A DNA stretch of 64,000 bases from NCBI GenBank assembly GCA_022614805.1, contig JAKEHY010000021.1, positions 28,062-92,061 on the forward strand, read 5' to 3'. Of this stretch, positions 15,478 through 24,112 are shown one piece after another. Below the pieces are notes generated by a model. That model did not search any database. It was not told where the DNA came from and was given only the letters and a program-made list of their open reading frames with translations. This DNA is from Candidatus Zixiibacteriota bacterium. GTDB taxonomy: Bacteria > Zixibacteria > MSB-5A5 > DSPP01. The position numbers and the translations under genes are program-made. Positions within the stretch are counted from its first letter, which is position 1. Each line of letters opens with the position of its first letter.

Positions 15478-18400
15478 ATGAGGAAACCAATCCTAACGGT
15501 AATATACCTTTGTTGCTTTTTGGTGGGTTTTGAATTGGCCTTTGCCGCAAACGCTCCAGTCAACGCAGAGAAAAAAAGGCAGGACAACCTGCGGGCTTTT
15601 AGAAAGGCGAAGGCGGTCGCCCTGCTTCAAGCATATCCCGGTGTAAAGTACAGGATAGATGATGAGAGAGGAGTTCCTCGAAGAATCAGCGGCAAACTGC
15701 AGCAAGGGCTGTCGAAGGGCGACGTCGTGCAGACCGTTTATGAGTTTTTTGAAAAAAACCGGGAGTTGTATGGTTTGTCCGACCCAAGGTCAGAATTGAA
15801 AGTGACGAGAAATGAGAAAAACCAATTGGGAACGCTCGTTGTTCTCAAACAGCTTTATGGGAACGTGGAAGTTTGGAACACAATGTTAAAAGCGAATTTT
15901 GGACGGGATGGCAATTTATACGCCATTTACGGTTCCACTTACCCTGACATCGACCTTTCCACTGCGCCTTCCCTCGATTCTAATTCTGCTCTTGAAATCG
16001 TCATACGCGACTTGGAATTTCCGCCCGGTCTCGACTATGGATTGATTGAGCTCGAGCGATTCGGACGCCGCCAACCGAAGGGCCGGCCGCCACTAACTCG
16101 GTTGGCGATTTTCTCCCACCGGGGTAAGTACCACTTGGTTTGGGTTGTCCGGCTATTGGGGTATAAAACCGACAGTGACTGGGAGTATTTCATCGACGCC
16201 CACACGGGAGAAATTTTGGAAAAGCAGGACCTGATAATACCTATCCGACCCGGCCCCAAACCAGAAAGGAAAACCCCTCTGATTCCTACTCCTAGACCAG
16301 GGGGACCAAGCCCCTTACCAAAAGAAATGCCCCGTCAAGAATTTCAAACTTCGGGCGATCTCATCCTGTTGTACCCAAAGGATTACCAGCAAGACCCGGC
16401 TGTCCAGCTTGACAGCGTCCAGGCTGGCCAGAAGGCCAGAGAAGATACCATGGTTAGGTCTGAACCAACTCTGCATCCTTCCGAAACTCAGGCTGCGGAA
16501 GATTGGCGGAAGGGCTCTCCGGACATAAAGGAAGCCGAACCGGTTGAGGTAAAGTTGCAAATTCCGATGGATTCCCTCATAAAGCGAAAGATGCGCCAAC
16601 CCGTTGAAAAAGCTGGAAAAAAGAAACAGGAAAAAACTGACAGCCCGCAAACCAATGCAACTGCTGCTCCCGCTACCTTTGTAAACATTATGACCGAAGG
16701 TTTTGAGGGCTTCTTTCCAGAAGAAAGCCCGAACTGGATTACTTTTGACAACGATGTTCCACCGGAATTTAATGGGGAAATTTATTGGGATGATGACAAC
16801 TTTTTGGCTTGGTCTGGCAGTTGGAGTGGCTGGTGTGCCGGAGGCGGGTCAAGCGGCGTGCCGGGTTCTAACAACTATGCAAACAATATGAATTCTTGGA
16901 TGGTTTACGGTCCATTCAGCCTGACGGATGCCACCGACGCCGAATTAAACTTTCGGTTTTGGCTTAAATCGGAATACCAAGCTGACTTCGTCTGGTGGGG
17001 CGCTTCGCCGAATTGCACCACGGTCTATTTTTCGGGAGCAACCGGAAACTCTTCGACGGCACCCGGAAATGTGAATGGCTGGTTATATGGAAGGCTTCCT
17101 CTCGACAGCGTGCCCCTTCCAAGCGGCGGTTATTTGAATTTGCTTGGTCGGTCGTACTGCTGCATAGCATTCGCATTCACCAGCAATGGGTCGATTGTTG
17201 ATAAAGGTGCTTTCATTGATGAAATCATTTTAAAGAAAGATGTTCCTGCCGGAGGAACTCCAAACCTGTATGCTGGTTACATCCCTCCCGATTGGGATGG
17301 TCCAATTGTGGTTTCCTGCGTCTCCGGAACTAAAACCCAATCCCTGCCACGCGTGAACCAAACAGCTTACATCGATTGGGCAGTTAAGAACGATGGCTCG
17401 AGAGCGACCAGTACCGTAACCCTTTCCACCCTTATAGTGGATGGAGTGACAATTAGAAGGTACGGGCTGCTTCCTCCTCTAAATCCAGGTTCTACCATCT
17501 CTGTTCCTGATGTGCCATATGTATTTGCGACTCCCGGCTGGCACAGGGTTACGATCATACACGATTCTCTCAATTCGGAAGCCGAAGATTTTGAATTTGA
17601 TAACCGATGGGATTATGATTTTGAGGTTACCCAAACCGGACACAATGTTGGAACGGGATTTGGCGTTTTGGCGAATCCTCACGGCCACATAGATACGGAA
17701 TGCGACCAAGGCACCTTCCGCTTGCGGGATTATACCCGGCGGGCAAACAATAACCCTCACTTTCATAACGGCCGGATGGTACCCTCCGCCTACATTCGGA
17801 CCAAGCGCTGGGAAGCAGGTGCTGAAATTGATGATGGGGACAACAACAACGAGTGGAACAGCGGTCAAACAGCTGCTTCTGTGGACGCCCACGTGTATGC
17901 CGGGTGGACGTACGATTATATGAACCAACCTTTTAAGTTAGACCGCAATGGGGTTGATGGGATTGGAGGAATCGTGATGCAGAATTTGGTTAACGATGAC
18001 CGTCAAGGCACCGACGGAGCGGCCTTCCGATACCCTGATTTGATGGCTGTTTACGCCCCCAGCGATTCGATGTGGTCCTTTGCTTCCGCGCTTGACGTAA
18101 TCGCCCACGAGTGGGGCCACGGTATCACTCAATATGAATCGAATTTGGGCATAAGCAGAGAGCCAGGAGCTTTGGCCGAATCTTTCGGAGATATGTTCGG
18201 TGTTAGCGTGGGGTTTGCCAACAACGACCCTGATTGGGAATTAGGGGAAAACGTTTTCAGGTTGCGCGTTGGCCGGTTGCGCGACCTTTCCCACCCGCCG
18301 CGGGAAGGTGACCCCGATACCTATCGCGGACAATACTGGGTAAAGGTAAATCCGGACAGCTGTCCTACCCCCAGTTCCTCAAACGATTTTTGTGGCCGCC

Positions 18401-18849
18401 ATACCAACAGCGGCGTACCCAACAAGATGTTCTATCTTTTTGCCAACGGCGGTTTCCTCAACGATATCACCGTCCCTGGCATCGGCATCGACAATGCGAT
18501 GAGGGTGATGTACCTTGCTAATAGGGACAAGTGGGACGCCATTACAGATTTTTTGGATGCAAGAGATGGCTCCATCGAAGTGGCCGATTCAATTAATTCC
18601 TTGATTTGGGGGCCCGCCCTTCGCAAGGCTTGGGATGCGGTGAGGGTGTGCGATAAGGGGGATGTAGATTCAGACGGATTTATAACCGAGCCTGATATTT
18701 TGCAAGAAGTCGAATGCGTGTTTCAAAGTATTGGCTGTAATTTTTGCTCTTCCGACCTGAATTGCAGCGAGTCCTTCTCCGGGGCTGACATAGTAACCCT
18801 GATTAATCGGGTTTTCAACGAAGGAGGGGATTTTTGTCCGCCGCCGTAA
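15478..18849 (+). CDS. Multidomain M4 (thermolysin-like) metalloprotease with dockerin-like tail
   Basis: A 1123-aa secreted protease. Signal peptide residues 1-23; an FTP/PepSY-like propeptide at about 40-260 (GDVVQTVYEFFEKNRELYGL, TDSDWEYFIDAHTGEILEKQ); a charged Pro-rich linker at about 260-400. A MAM/jelly-roll-like domain lies at about 405-580 (NSWMVYGPFSLTDATDAELNF), and a CARDB-like domain at about 590-720. The catalytic domain has HEWGH (H877, E878, H881) and ALAESFGDMFG providing the third zinc ligand, plus HTNSGVPNK. The end carries dockerin-like repeats (GDVDSDGFITEPDIL, SGADIVTLINRVF). The insertion of two accessory domains between propeptide and catalytic domain is unusual for M4 enzymes. 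Start chosen from GAAGGGAGAAAGAT upstream. Confidence 0.92.
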   Translation: MRKPILTVIYLCCFLVGFELAFAANAPVNAEKKRQDNLRAFRKAKAVALLQAYPGVKYRIDDERGVPRRISGKLQQGLSKGDVVQTVYEFFEKNRELYGLSDPRSELKVTRNEKNQLGTLVVLKQLYGNVEVWNTMLKANFGRDGNLYAIYGSTYPDIDLSTAPSLDSNSALEIVIRDLEFPPGLDYGLIELERFGRRQPKGRPPLTRLAIFSHRGKYHLVWVVRLLGYKTDSDWEYFIDAHTGEILEKQDLIIPIRPGPKPERKTPLIPTPRPGGPSPLPKEMPRQEFQTSGDLILLYPKDYQQDPAVQLDSVQAGQKAREDTMVRSEPTLHPSETQAAEDWRKGSPDIKEAEPVEVKLQIPMDSLIKRKMRQPVEKAGKKKQEKTDSPQTNATAAPATFVNIMTEGFEGFFPEESPNWITFDNDVPPEFNGEIYWDDDNFLAWSGSWSGWCAGGGSSGVPGSNNYANNMNSWMVYGPFSLTDATDAELNFRFWLKSEYQADFVWWGASPNCTTVYFSGATGNSSTAPGNVNGWLYGRLPLDSVPLPSGGYLNLLGRSYCCIAFAFTSNGSIVDKGAFIDEIILKKDVPAGGTPNLYAGYIPPDWDGPIVVSCVSGTKTQSLPRVNQTAYIDWAVKNDGSRATSTVTLSTLIVDGVTIRRYGLLPPLNPGSTISVPDVPYVFATPGWHRVTIIHDSLNSEAEDFEFDNRWDYDFEVTQTGHNVGTGFGVLANPHGHIDTECDQGTFRLRDYTRRANNNPHFHNGRMVPSAYIRTKRWEAGAEIDDGDNNNEWNSGQTAASVDAHVYAGWTYDYMNQPFKLDRNGVDGIGGIVMQNLVNDDRQGTDGAAFRYPDLMAVYAPSDSMWSFASALDVIAHEWGHGITQYESNLGISREPGALAESFGDMFGVSVGFANNDPDWELGENVFRLRVGRLRDLSHPPREGDPDTYRGQYWVKVNPDSCPTPSSSNDFCGRHTNSGVPNKMFYLFANGGFLNDITVPGIGIDNAMRVMYLANRDKWDAITDFLDARDGSIEVADSINSLIWGPALRKAWDAVRVCDKGDVDSDGFITEPDILQEVECVFQSIGCNFCSSDLNCSESFSGADIVTLINRVFNEGGDFCPPP

Positions 18850-18870
18850 GGGATGCCTTAACATAGACGA

Positions 18871-18889
18871 GCGGCATTTAAATGCCGCC
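18871..18889. repeat. Palindrome between convergent genes
   Basis: GCGGCATTTAAATGCCGC (18871-18888) is a perfect palindrome followed by CTACG, the tail seen on other hairpin repeats in the window. It lies between the convergent M4 protease and rtcB genes and may terminate both. Confidence 0.6.
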
Positions 18890-18908
18890 TACGAATTCTT
18901 CCACGATA

Positions 18909-20354
18909 TTAACCCTTGATATTCCCAATCGGTTTGAGGCGGGCCACCTTGCGGGAGATGCCGATTTGGTGGACGGCCTCCACCACGGTAGCGATATCCT
19001 TGTAGGCCATCCCGGCCTCTTCCGCCAGACCGGCGTAGGAGACGGTCTTTACCAAAATCCCCCGCCGGCGCATATCCTCCTGCAACGCCCGCCCCTGCAC
19101 TTTCTTTTTGGCCGCCGTTCGGGACATCGTCCGCCCGGAGCCGTGCAGGGTGGAGCCGAAGGTCAGCTCGTGCGCCCGTTTGGTCCCGGCTAAAAGATAG
19201 GAGCCGGTCTCCATCGAACCGCCCACAATGACCGGTTGGCCGACTTCGCGGTAGGCCGGGCAGATATCCGCGTCGCCGGGGCCGAAGGAGCGGGTGGCAC
19301 CCTTGCGGTGCACCAAGAGTTTTTTGGGCTTTCCGTTTATTTCATACTCCTCGATTTTGGCGATGTTGTGGGCGACGTCGTACACCGTATGCATCCCCAG
19401 TTCTTCGGCCGACTTTCCGAGAACTTTCTCAAACGCTTCGCGAATGCGGTGGATGATGACCTGCCGGTTGGCAAAGGCGGCGTTGGCGGCGCAGAGCATC
19501 GCCTGATGGTAGTCCTGCCCTTCGGGAGAGCCAAACGGGGCGCACCCCAGCTCCCGGTCGATGACGGTGATGCCGTATTTGGGCATCGCTTTTTCAAAGA
19601 CCCGCAGGTAATCGGTGGCGACCTGATGGCCGAAGCCGCGCGAGCCGCAGTGAATCATCACCACGATCTGATTGGGAAACTCGATGCCGAACTTTTGGGC
19701 CGTTTCCCAGTCGAAAACGTTCTCTTCCTTGACCACCTGCACTTCGAGGTAGTGGTTGCCGGAACCCAAAGTCCCCAACTGTTCCATTCCCCGTCCGAGC
19801 GCTTTTTCGCTCACCTTTTCCGGATTGGCTTCCGGCAGACTTCCTCCCTGTTCGATATACTGGACATCCTCCGGCCAGCCGTATCCTTTCCGGATGGCCC
19901 AGGGGGCTCCTTCTTTGACCGCTTCGGCAAATTCCTTTTTGTTCAGCTTCAGAAACCCTTTGCATCCCACCCCGGCGGGGACGAGGTAAAACAGGGTGTC
20001 TATCAGCTTTTCCAGAACCGGCTCCACTTCTTCCAAGACGAGGTTGGTACGGAGCAGGCGCATTCCGCAGTTGATGTCGAAGCCGATGCCGCCGGGGGAA
20101 ATCACCCCTTCCTTCAAATCGAAAGCCGCCACCCCGCCGATGGGGAAGCCGTAGCCCCAGTGGCCGTCCGGCATACAGAGGGCGTATTTCACGATGCCCG
20201 GCAGGCAGGCGACGTTGGTCACCTGATTGAAAACCCCCTCGTCCATTGTATCGATGAGTTCCTTGGTCGCGAGAATGCGGGCCGGCACCCGCATCCCCGG
20301 CTTTTCGGTCGGGGGGATTTCCCAGATGCAAGGTTCGACTTCGGAAATTTTCAT
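18909..20354 (-). CDS. rtcB: RNA-splicing ligase RtcB
   Basis: A 481-aa GTP- and Mn-dependent RNA ligase joining 2',3'-cyclic phosphate (or 3'-phosphate) and 5'-OH ends. Family motifs are all present: GGIGFDINCGMRLLRTNL (metal Cys), GSGNHYLEVQVV, HCGSRGFGHQV, KGATRSFGPGDAD, GGSMETGSYLLAG and STLHGSGRTMSR with the guanylylated His. Length is typical of the bacterial/archaeal class. Its start overlaps the archease stop by one base (TAATG), so the two are coupled. In bacteria RtcB acts in RNA repair and in some tRNA or rRNA healing. Confidence 0.96.
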   Translation of the reverse strand: MKISEVEPCIWEIPPTEKPGMRVPARILATKELIDTMDEGVFNQVTNVACLPGIVKYALCMPDGHWGYGFPIGGVAAFDLKEGVISPGGIGFDINCGMRLLRTNLVLEEVEPVLEKLIDTLFYLVPAGVGCKGFLKLNKKEFAEAVKEGAPWAIRKGYGWPEDVQYIEQGGSLPEANPEKVSEKALGRGMEQLGTLGSGNHYLEVQVVKEENVFDWETAQKFGIEFPNQIVVMIHCGSRGFGHQVATDYLRVFEKAMPKYGITVIDRELGCAPFGSPEGQDYHQAMLCAANAAFANRQVIIHRIREAFEKVLGKSAEELGMHTVYDVAHNIAKIEEYEINGKPKKLLVHRKGATRSFGPGDADICPAYREVGQPVIVGGSMETGSYLLAGTKRAHELTFGSTLHGSGRTMSRTAAKKKVQGRALQEDMRRRGILVKTVSYAGLAEEAGMAYKDIATVVEAVHQIGISRKVARLKPIGNIKG

Positions 20355-20782
20355 TAGGTGTCCAACACCACCCGGGCGTAATAGCCCTTGTCCCTTTTTT
20401 CGAGCTTGAACAGATGATAGGTGATTGCCTTGACGTCCGTTTTCAATTCCTGTTTGGCGGGGTCGATTTTTTCCCCTTTGGCTTTTCCTTCCAGCTTAAA
20501 GTTCCCGTTTTCGGAAATGGAAACTTCAAACTCCGAGAAAACCCTGGCCTCCAGGTCTTTTTGGTAAACCAGTTCCGCCAGATAGTCAAAGAGCAGGTTG
20601 TCCAGTTTTTCCGCCGAAAGCGAAATTTTTACTTCCTCAACCGGCCGCACGTCTTTCAGTTCCACCATTGCCTCGAAAAGGGCCCGGGCGGAAAGCGTGA
20701 ACAGTTCCTCCAACGTTTCCGCTTCGACTTCGAAGGCCAAATCGGCAATCGCCACACCGGGGATGAACTCGTAGCGGCCCAT
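20354..20782 (-). CDS. Archease (RtcB activator)
   Basis: A 142-aa protein of the archease family, which promotes guanylylation and multiple turnover of RtcB. The signature includes ADLAFEVEAETLEELFTLSARALFEAM and the C-terminal KAITYHLFKLEKRDKGYYARVVLDT. It precedes and overlaps rtcB, confirming the pairing. No ribosome site is seen upstream; the AT-rich sequence directly before ATG (TATATATTCAAAAT) may be a -10 region of a nearly leaderless transcript. Confidence 0.93.
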   Translation of the reverse strand: MGRYEFIPGVAIADLAFEVEAETLEELFTLSARALFEAMVELKDVRPVEEVKISLSAEKLDNLLFDYLAELVYQKDLEARVFSEFEVSISENGNFKLEGKAKGEKIDPAKQELKTDVKAITYHLFKLEKRDKGYYARVVLDT

Positions 20783-20819
20783 ATTTTGAATATATAGAGC
20801 GAAACGGGAAAAAAGAAGG

Positions 20820-21959
20820 TTACCGCAGAAGCGTTATTTTCTTGACCAAAACTTCTTCTCCGGCCTGAAAGCGAAGAAGATATAAACCGGAAGAAAGCCG
20901 CCTGCCGGAGTCGTCCCGCCCGTTCCAGAAGAACTGGTGTTCACCGGCCGGGTAGGCCGCGGCTGGCCTTGAAAACACCTTTTGTCCGAGCAGGTTGTAT
21001 ATCGAAAATCCGAGTGGCATCTGTTTATCCGTCCGGGCCGAGAAAAGCACGCTGGCCGATGTGGGGTTCGGAAACGGTTCGGAAAGCAGAAAGGCATGTT
21101 TGCCAACTTCTCTATCTTCCATACCCGTAGGGGATGCCGGCAAAAGAACGGAGTTGGAAAGCGGGCTTTCAACCCCTCCTTGCCAGCGGCTGACCCGGTA
21201 GTAATAGTCACCTGTCGCAGGTGGAGAATCCAAAAAACTAAACTCTCCTGAATCAACTGTTGCTATATGAAAAACCGAATTGGAGTCGGTGCCGCGATAA
21301 ATCCAGAAACTACCGGCGTTTTCACTTGCCGGATTATTAACCAGAACTTTTGCTCGCAACATCCGGTTGCCTCCGCCAAAATACGGCGCGTAATTACCGG
21401 CAAAACCCACAAAATTGCGCCCAGAGTTACTCGACCAATCATCACCTATTCTTGGGCTTGTTGGGCTATAAGACATCCAGTGCAAAGTGCCCCAAAAGGA
21501 GCTATCATCGTTAATCAGGATGCCCAGACCGCCTACTTTTGCCCATTGGGTCGTATCGACTTCCCACCGTACCGTTTGCGTATCCAAGCTAAGATAGGCC
21601 CCAGGAACCATTCCACCTGTGTCCCGTCGGACTGAAAGCGCAAAAGTAGAAGCAGTATCGCCACTTCTGGAATAGGAAATCAACGCCGACAACGTGTCAA
21701 TTAAGCACGGCCGTGTTGGTGCCGTGAAACGAACCAACACTTGGTTGTCTTCATAGGTATCGAAAACATACACAAAGTACTTCGGTACTCCAGCATCGTA
21801 GATTAAACTTGATTCCTGCGCCGCTGCGCCGAACCAGTACAAATGCGGCTGGCCGGCTTCCGATTTGCCGGCTAAGTATTTGACGGGAGCAACCTCGGAA
21901 AAGGCAATTTGAGAACCGAGAAGAAAAAAGCCGAGGGCGACTGCAAGTATCCTATTCAT
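20820..21959 (-). CDS. Secreted protein with FlgD/T9SS-like C-terminal sorting domain
   Basis: A 379-aa secreted protein. Signal peptide residues 1-21 (ILAVALGFFLLGSQIAFS). The central part (about 30-280) is beta-rich with no recognised catalytic motif and contains a short fibronectin-like stretch (SFWIYRGTDSNSVFHIATVDSG...YYYRVSRW). The last 85 residues, from PFPNPTSASVLFSA through FSIYNLLGQKVF to SSGLYLLRFQAGEEVLVKKITLLR, match FlgD-Ig/type A sorting domains used for type IX-like secretion in FCB bacteria. AAAAAGG lies upstream of the ATG. It is probably monocistronic. Confidence 0.85.
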   Translation of the reverse strand: MNRILAVALGFFLLGSQIAFSEVAPVKYLAGKSEAGQPHLYWFGAAAQESSLIYDAGVPKYFVYVFDTYEDNQVLVRFTAPTRPCLIDTLSALISYSRSGDTASTFALSVRRDTGGMVPGAYLSLDTQTVRWEVDTTQWAKVGGLGILINDDSSFWGTLHWMSYSPTSPRIGDDWSSNSGRNFVGFAGNYAPYFGGGNRMLRAKVLVNNPASENAGSFWIYRGTDSNSVFHIATVDSGEFSFLDSPPATGDYYYRVSRWQGGVESPLSNSVLLPASPTGMEDREVGKHAFLLSEPFPNPTSASVLFSARTDKQMPLGFSIYNLLGQKVFSRPAAAYPAGEHQFFWNGRDDSGRRLSSGLYLLRFQAGEEVLVKKITLLR

Positions 21960-22039
21960 ATCAAACCTTTTTAGTGGCGGGAAAAATAGATGAGCCCGAT
22001 GGAGCTGTCAAGCCCTTTTTGAAATGGAAAAACACCTCA

Positions 22040-22123
22040 CCCCTCGACTATGCTCGGGGCAGGCCCCTTTATCCCCTCTCCACGGGGTGGAGTGGGGAAG
22101 GGCGATTCGTGAATCGCCCCTAC
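22040..22123. repeat. Hairpin repeat plus CTCGACT-GCTCGGG unit
   Basis: CCCTCGACTATGCTCGGGGC (22041-22060) is a variant of the unit seen at 39186, 41786 (inverted) and 44848. GGGCGATTC-GT-GAATCGCCC (22100-22119) with CTAC tail is a hairpin of the CCCCTAC-tailed family. This fills the gap 21960-22131. Confidence 0.75.
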
Positions 22124-22131
22124 AAAAACGT

Positions 22132-23487
22132 TTAGCCGGGCGGGAGCTTTTTCAAGCTTTTTATGTAATGAATCAGCTTAATCATTTCCTCTTCCCGGAG
22201 GTAGTCGAACTTGGGCATTATGCTTCCGGGGGATACGGATTGCGGGTCTTTGAAGTGCAGGATGAGCCATTCCTGCGAATGTCTCCGAGCCGCGCCAATC
22301 AGGGATGGGCCGGTCGCCGCTATGCGCCCATCCCCTTCATGACAGCCTTCACAGCCGTTTTGGGCAAACAGCTTCTCCCCTGCTTGGGCCAAAATCGGGT
22401 CGAAGCGAGCGGCTTCGGCCTGGGCGGCCCGCAGTTTCCGGTCCTCCTTGATGGAAAGAAAAGTCAAAAGGACAAGGGCAAAGACCGTCCCCCCTCCAAA
22501 AAATATCGCCAGCGGGCGGCGGTAGGGGGCTCTACGCGGCTTTTTGTCGATGAAGGGCAAAAGCAGAAGAACAATAAAAAAAAGACCCGGCAGAACGATG
22601 GCGCCGATAATTTCCAGCTTGCCGGGGAAATATTTTAAAAGCTGAAATAGGAATAAAAAATACCAATCCGGACGGGGAATGTAAGTTTCGTCGGTCGGGT
22701 CGGCAATGTCGTCCAAGGGCGCGCCGGCTTTCCAGGATAGAATCAAAAGCGCAGCAATCAGAAAAAAGGCAATGACCAAATCGCGGGCGGCCTGTTTGGG
22801 ATAAAAAGGAAACCCTTGGGATAAATCGTTCTTGCTCTCGTTCCAGCTTCCGGCCGAGCCGTGTTTGGTGATTAAAAAAAGATGCAATCCGAGGAAGAAA
22901 ACCAAAAGCGCCGGAAGGATGAGGATGTGCACGGCGTAAAAGCGGGTCAAAGCCAATGCGCCCAATTCCATTCCCCCCCGCACAATCTTCAGGATGTATT
23001 CGCCGATAACCGGCACCAGGCCCATCATATTTGTGCCGACCACGGTGGCCCAGTATCCTTTTTGGTCCCAGGGCAGCAAATAGCCGGTGAAAGCGAAGGC
23101 GGCGGTCAGAAGCAAAAGAAATACGCCCAAAATCCAGGTCAACTCGCGCGGCTTTTTATAAGCCGCCCAGAAAAATACCCGCAAGAGGTGTAAAGGGACG
23201 ATGACCATCAAAAAGGAAGCCGCCCAGTAATGAATGCCGCGGATGATTTTGCCAAAGAGAACTTTTTCCTGAACGTAGGCAACCGAAGCATACGCCCCGT
23301 TGGGGGTGGGTGCGTAGTACAGGGCCAGGAAAATTCCCGTTATTATCTGAACGGTGAAAAGAAAAAGCGCTGCGCCCCCCAGCGTGAAAAACCAGTTGGT
23401 GGAAGGGGGCAAAAGCTTTTTCAGCCAGAAATTGGCAAACGCCTCCAGCCCCAGCCGCTCATCCAGAAAGCGATAAATTTTCTTCAT
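22132..23487 (-). CDS. Cytochrome b / c-type cytochrome fusion (bc complex)
   Basis: A 451-aa quinol-oxidising subunit. Residues about 1-220 form the four-helix cytochrome b core with two pairs of haem-ligating His (IHYWAASFLMVIVPLHLL and VHILILPALLVFFLGLH). Further helices to about 355 are of the subunit IV type, with PDWYFLFLFQLLKYFPGK at the quinol-oxidation site, a PDWY variant of the usual PEWY. After a last helix, about 375-451 is a monohaem cytochrome c domain (CEGCH, axial Met in SIMPKF). It is directly downstream of the Rieske gene (6-base gap). The fused cytochrome c replaces a separate c1 or f subunit. Confidence 0.93.
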   Translation of the reverse strand: MKKIYRFLDERLGLEAFANFWLKKLLPPSTNWFFTLGGAALFLFTVQIITGIFLALYYAPTPNGAYASVAYVQEKVLFGKIIRGIHYWAASFLMVIVPLHLLRVFFWAAYKKPRELTWILGVFLLLLTAAFAFTGYLLPWDQKGYWATVVGTNMMGLVPVIGEYILKIVRGGMELGALALTRFYAVHILILPALLVFFLGLHLFLITKHGSAGSWNESKNDLSQGFPFYPKQAARDLVIAFFLIAALLILSWKAGAPLDDIADPTDETYIPRPDWYFLFLFQLLKYFPGKLEIIGAIVLPGLFFIVLLLLPFIDKKPRRAPYRRPLAIFFGGGTVFALVLLTFLSIKEDRKLRAAQAEAARFDPILAQAGEKLFAQNGCEGCHEGDGRIAATGPSLIGAARRHSQEWLILHFKDPQSVSPGSIMPKFDYLREEEMIKLIHYIKSLKKLPPG

Positions 23488-23493
23488 CCGGAT

Positions 23494-23961
23494 TCAGGCG
23501 ACGCGAATGAAAAGCTTTCCCTCTTCAACCTTGGTATCGAATTGCGTCAAGGGTTTGGGGGGCGGGCCGGCCAACACCTTTCCTTCCGGGTCGTAAACTC
23601 CGCCGTGGCAGGGGCAGTGGAAATTTTTTTGTTCCTCGTTCCAGCCGACCGAGCAGCCCAGATGGGTGCAGACGGGGGAAAAAGCCACAAGCCCATCCGG
23701 GCGGCGGAGGATGAAAGCGTAGCGGCTGACTTTGGTTTTCATCCAGCCGTCCTCTCTTTCGTAGGAATATTCGACGCGGACAGGCCGGCCGGGGGCGAAC
23801 TTATCGGCGCGGCCGAGCGAAACCCAGCCGCCTTCGCCTGCTTTTCGCAGAACGGGACTTAAAAGGTAGCCCCCGAGCGGAACGGCCAAGAGGGTGCTGA
23901 TAAGTCCGCCCAATCCCTTAGCCAACAGTCCGAAGAAATCCCGCCGTCCTATTTCTTCCAT
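23494..23961 (-). CDS. Rieske iron-sulfur protein of the bc complex
   Basis: A 155-aa protein. The N-terminus has a twin-arginine-like motif (GRRDFFGLLAKG) and one membrane helix (about 13-35). The 2Fe-2S cluster ligands are in CTHLGC and CPCHGG, with the Pro-rich loop PPPKPL. Length and layout match quinol:cytochrome c oxidoreductase Rieske proteins. It is the first gene of the two-gene bc operon. Confidence 0.94.
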   Translation of the reverse strand: MEEIGRRDFFGLLAKGLGGLISTLLAVPLGGYLLSPVLRKAGEGGWVSLGRADKFAPGRPVRVEYSYEREDGWMKTKVSRYAFILRRPDGLVAFSPVCTHLGCSVGWNEEQKNFHCPCHGGVYDPEGKVLAGPPPKPLTQFDTKVEEGKLFIRVA

Positions 23962-24005
23962 CCTATCCTTTCAATTGCTTATACGCTGAAAGATTGGCGC
24001 TCTTT

Positions 24006-24070
24006 GACCCCACCCTTCGCCCCTCGCCAGAGGCAAGGGGCTAAATCCCTCCCCTTTAGGGGAGGGAAAA
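24006..24070. repeat. GACCCCACCCTT hairpin repeat, copy 1
   Basis: GACCCCACCCTT is followed by GCCCCTCGCC-AGA-GGCAAGGGGC and CCCTCCCC-TTTA-GGGGAGGG (24047-24066). The inverse-oriented second copy is at 55677-55745. Confidence 0.75.
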
Positions 24071-24112
24071 GAACTTACCAAATGGGGATACGGAGCATAA
24101 AGGATTTGAACA

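Noticed and set aside
19236..20357. A 373-codon plus-strand open frame
   Set aside because: Exact shadow of rtcB; no motif or ribosome site.
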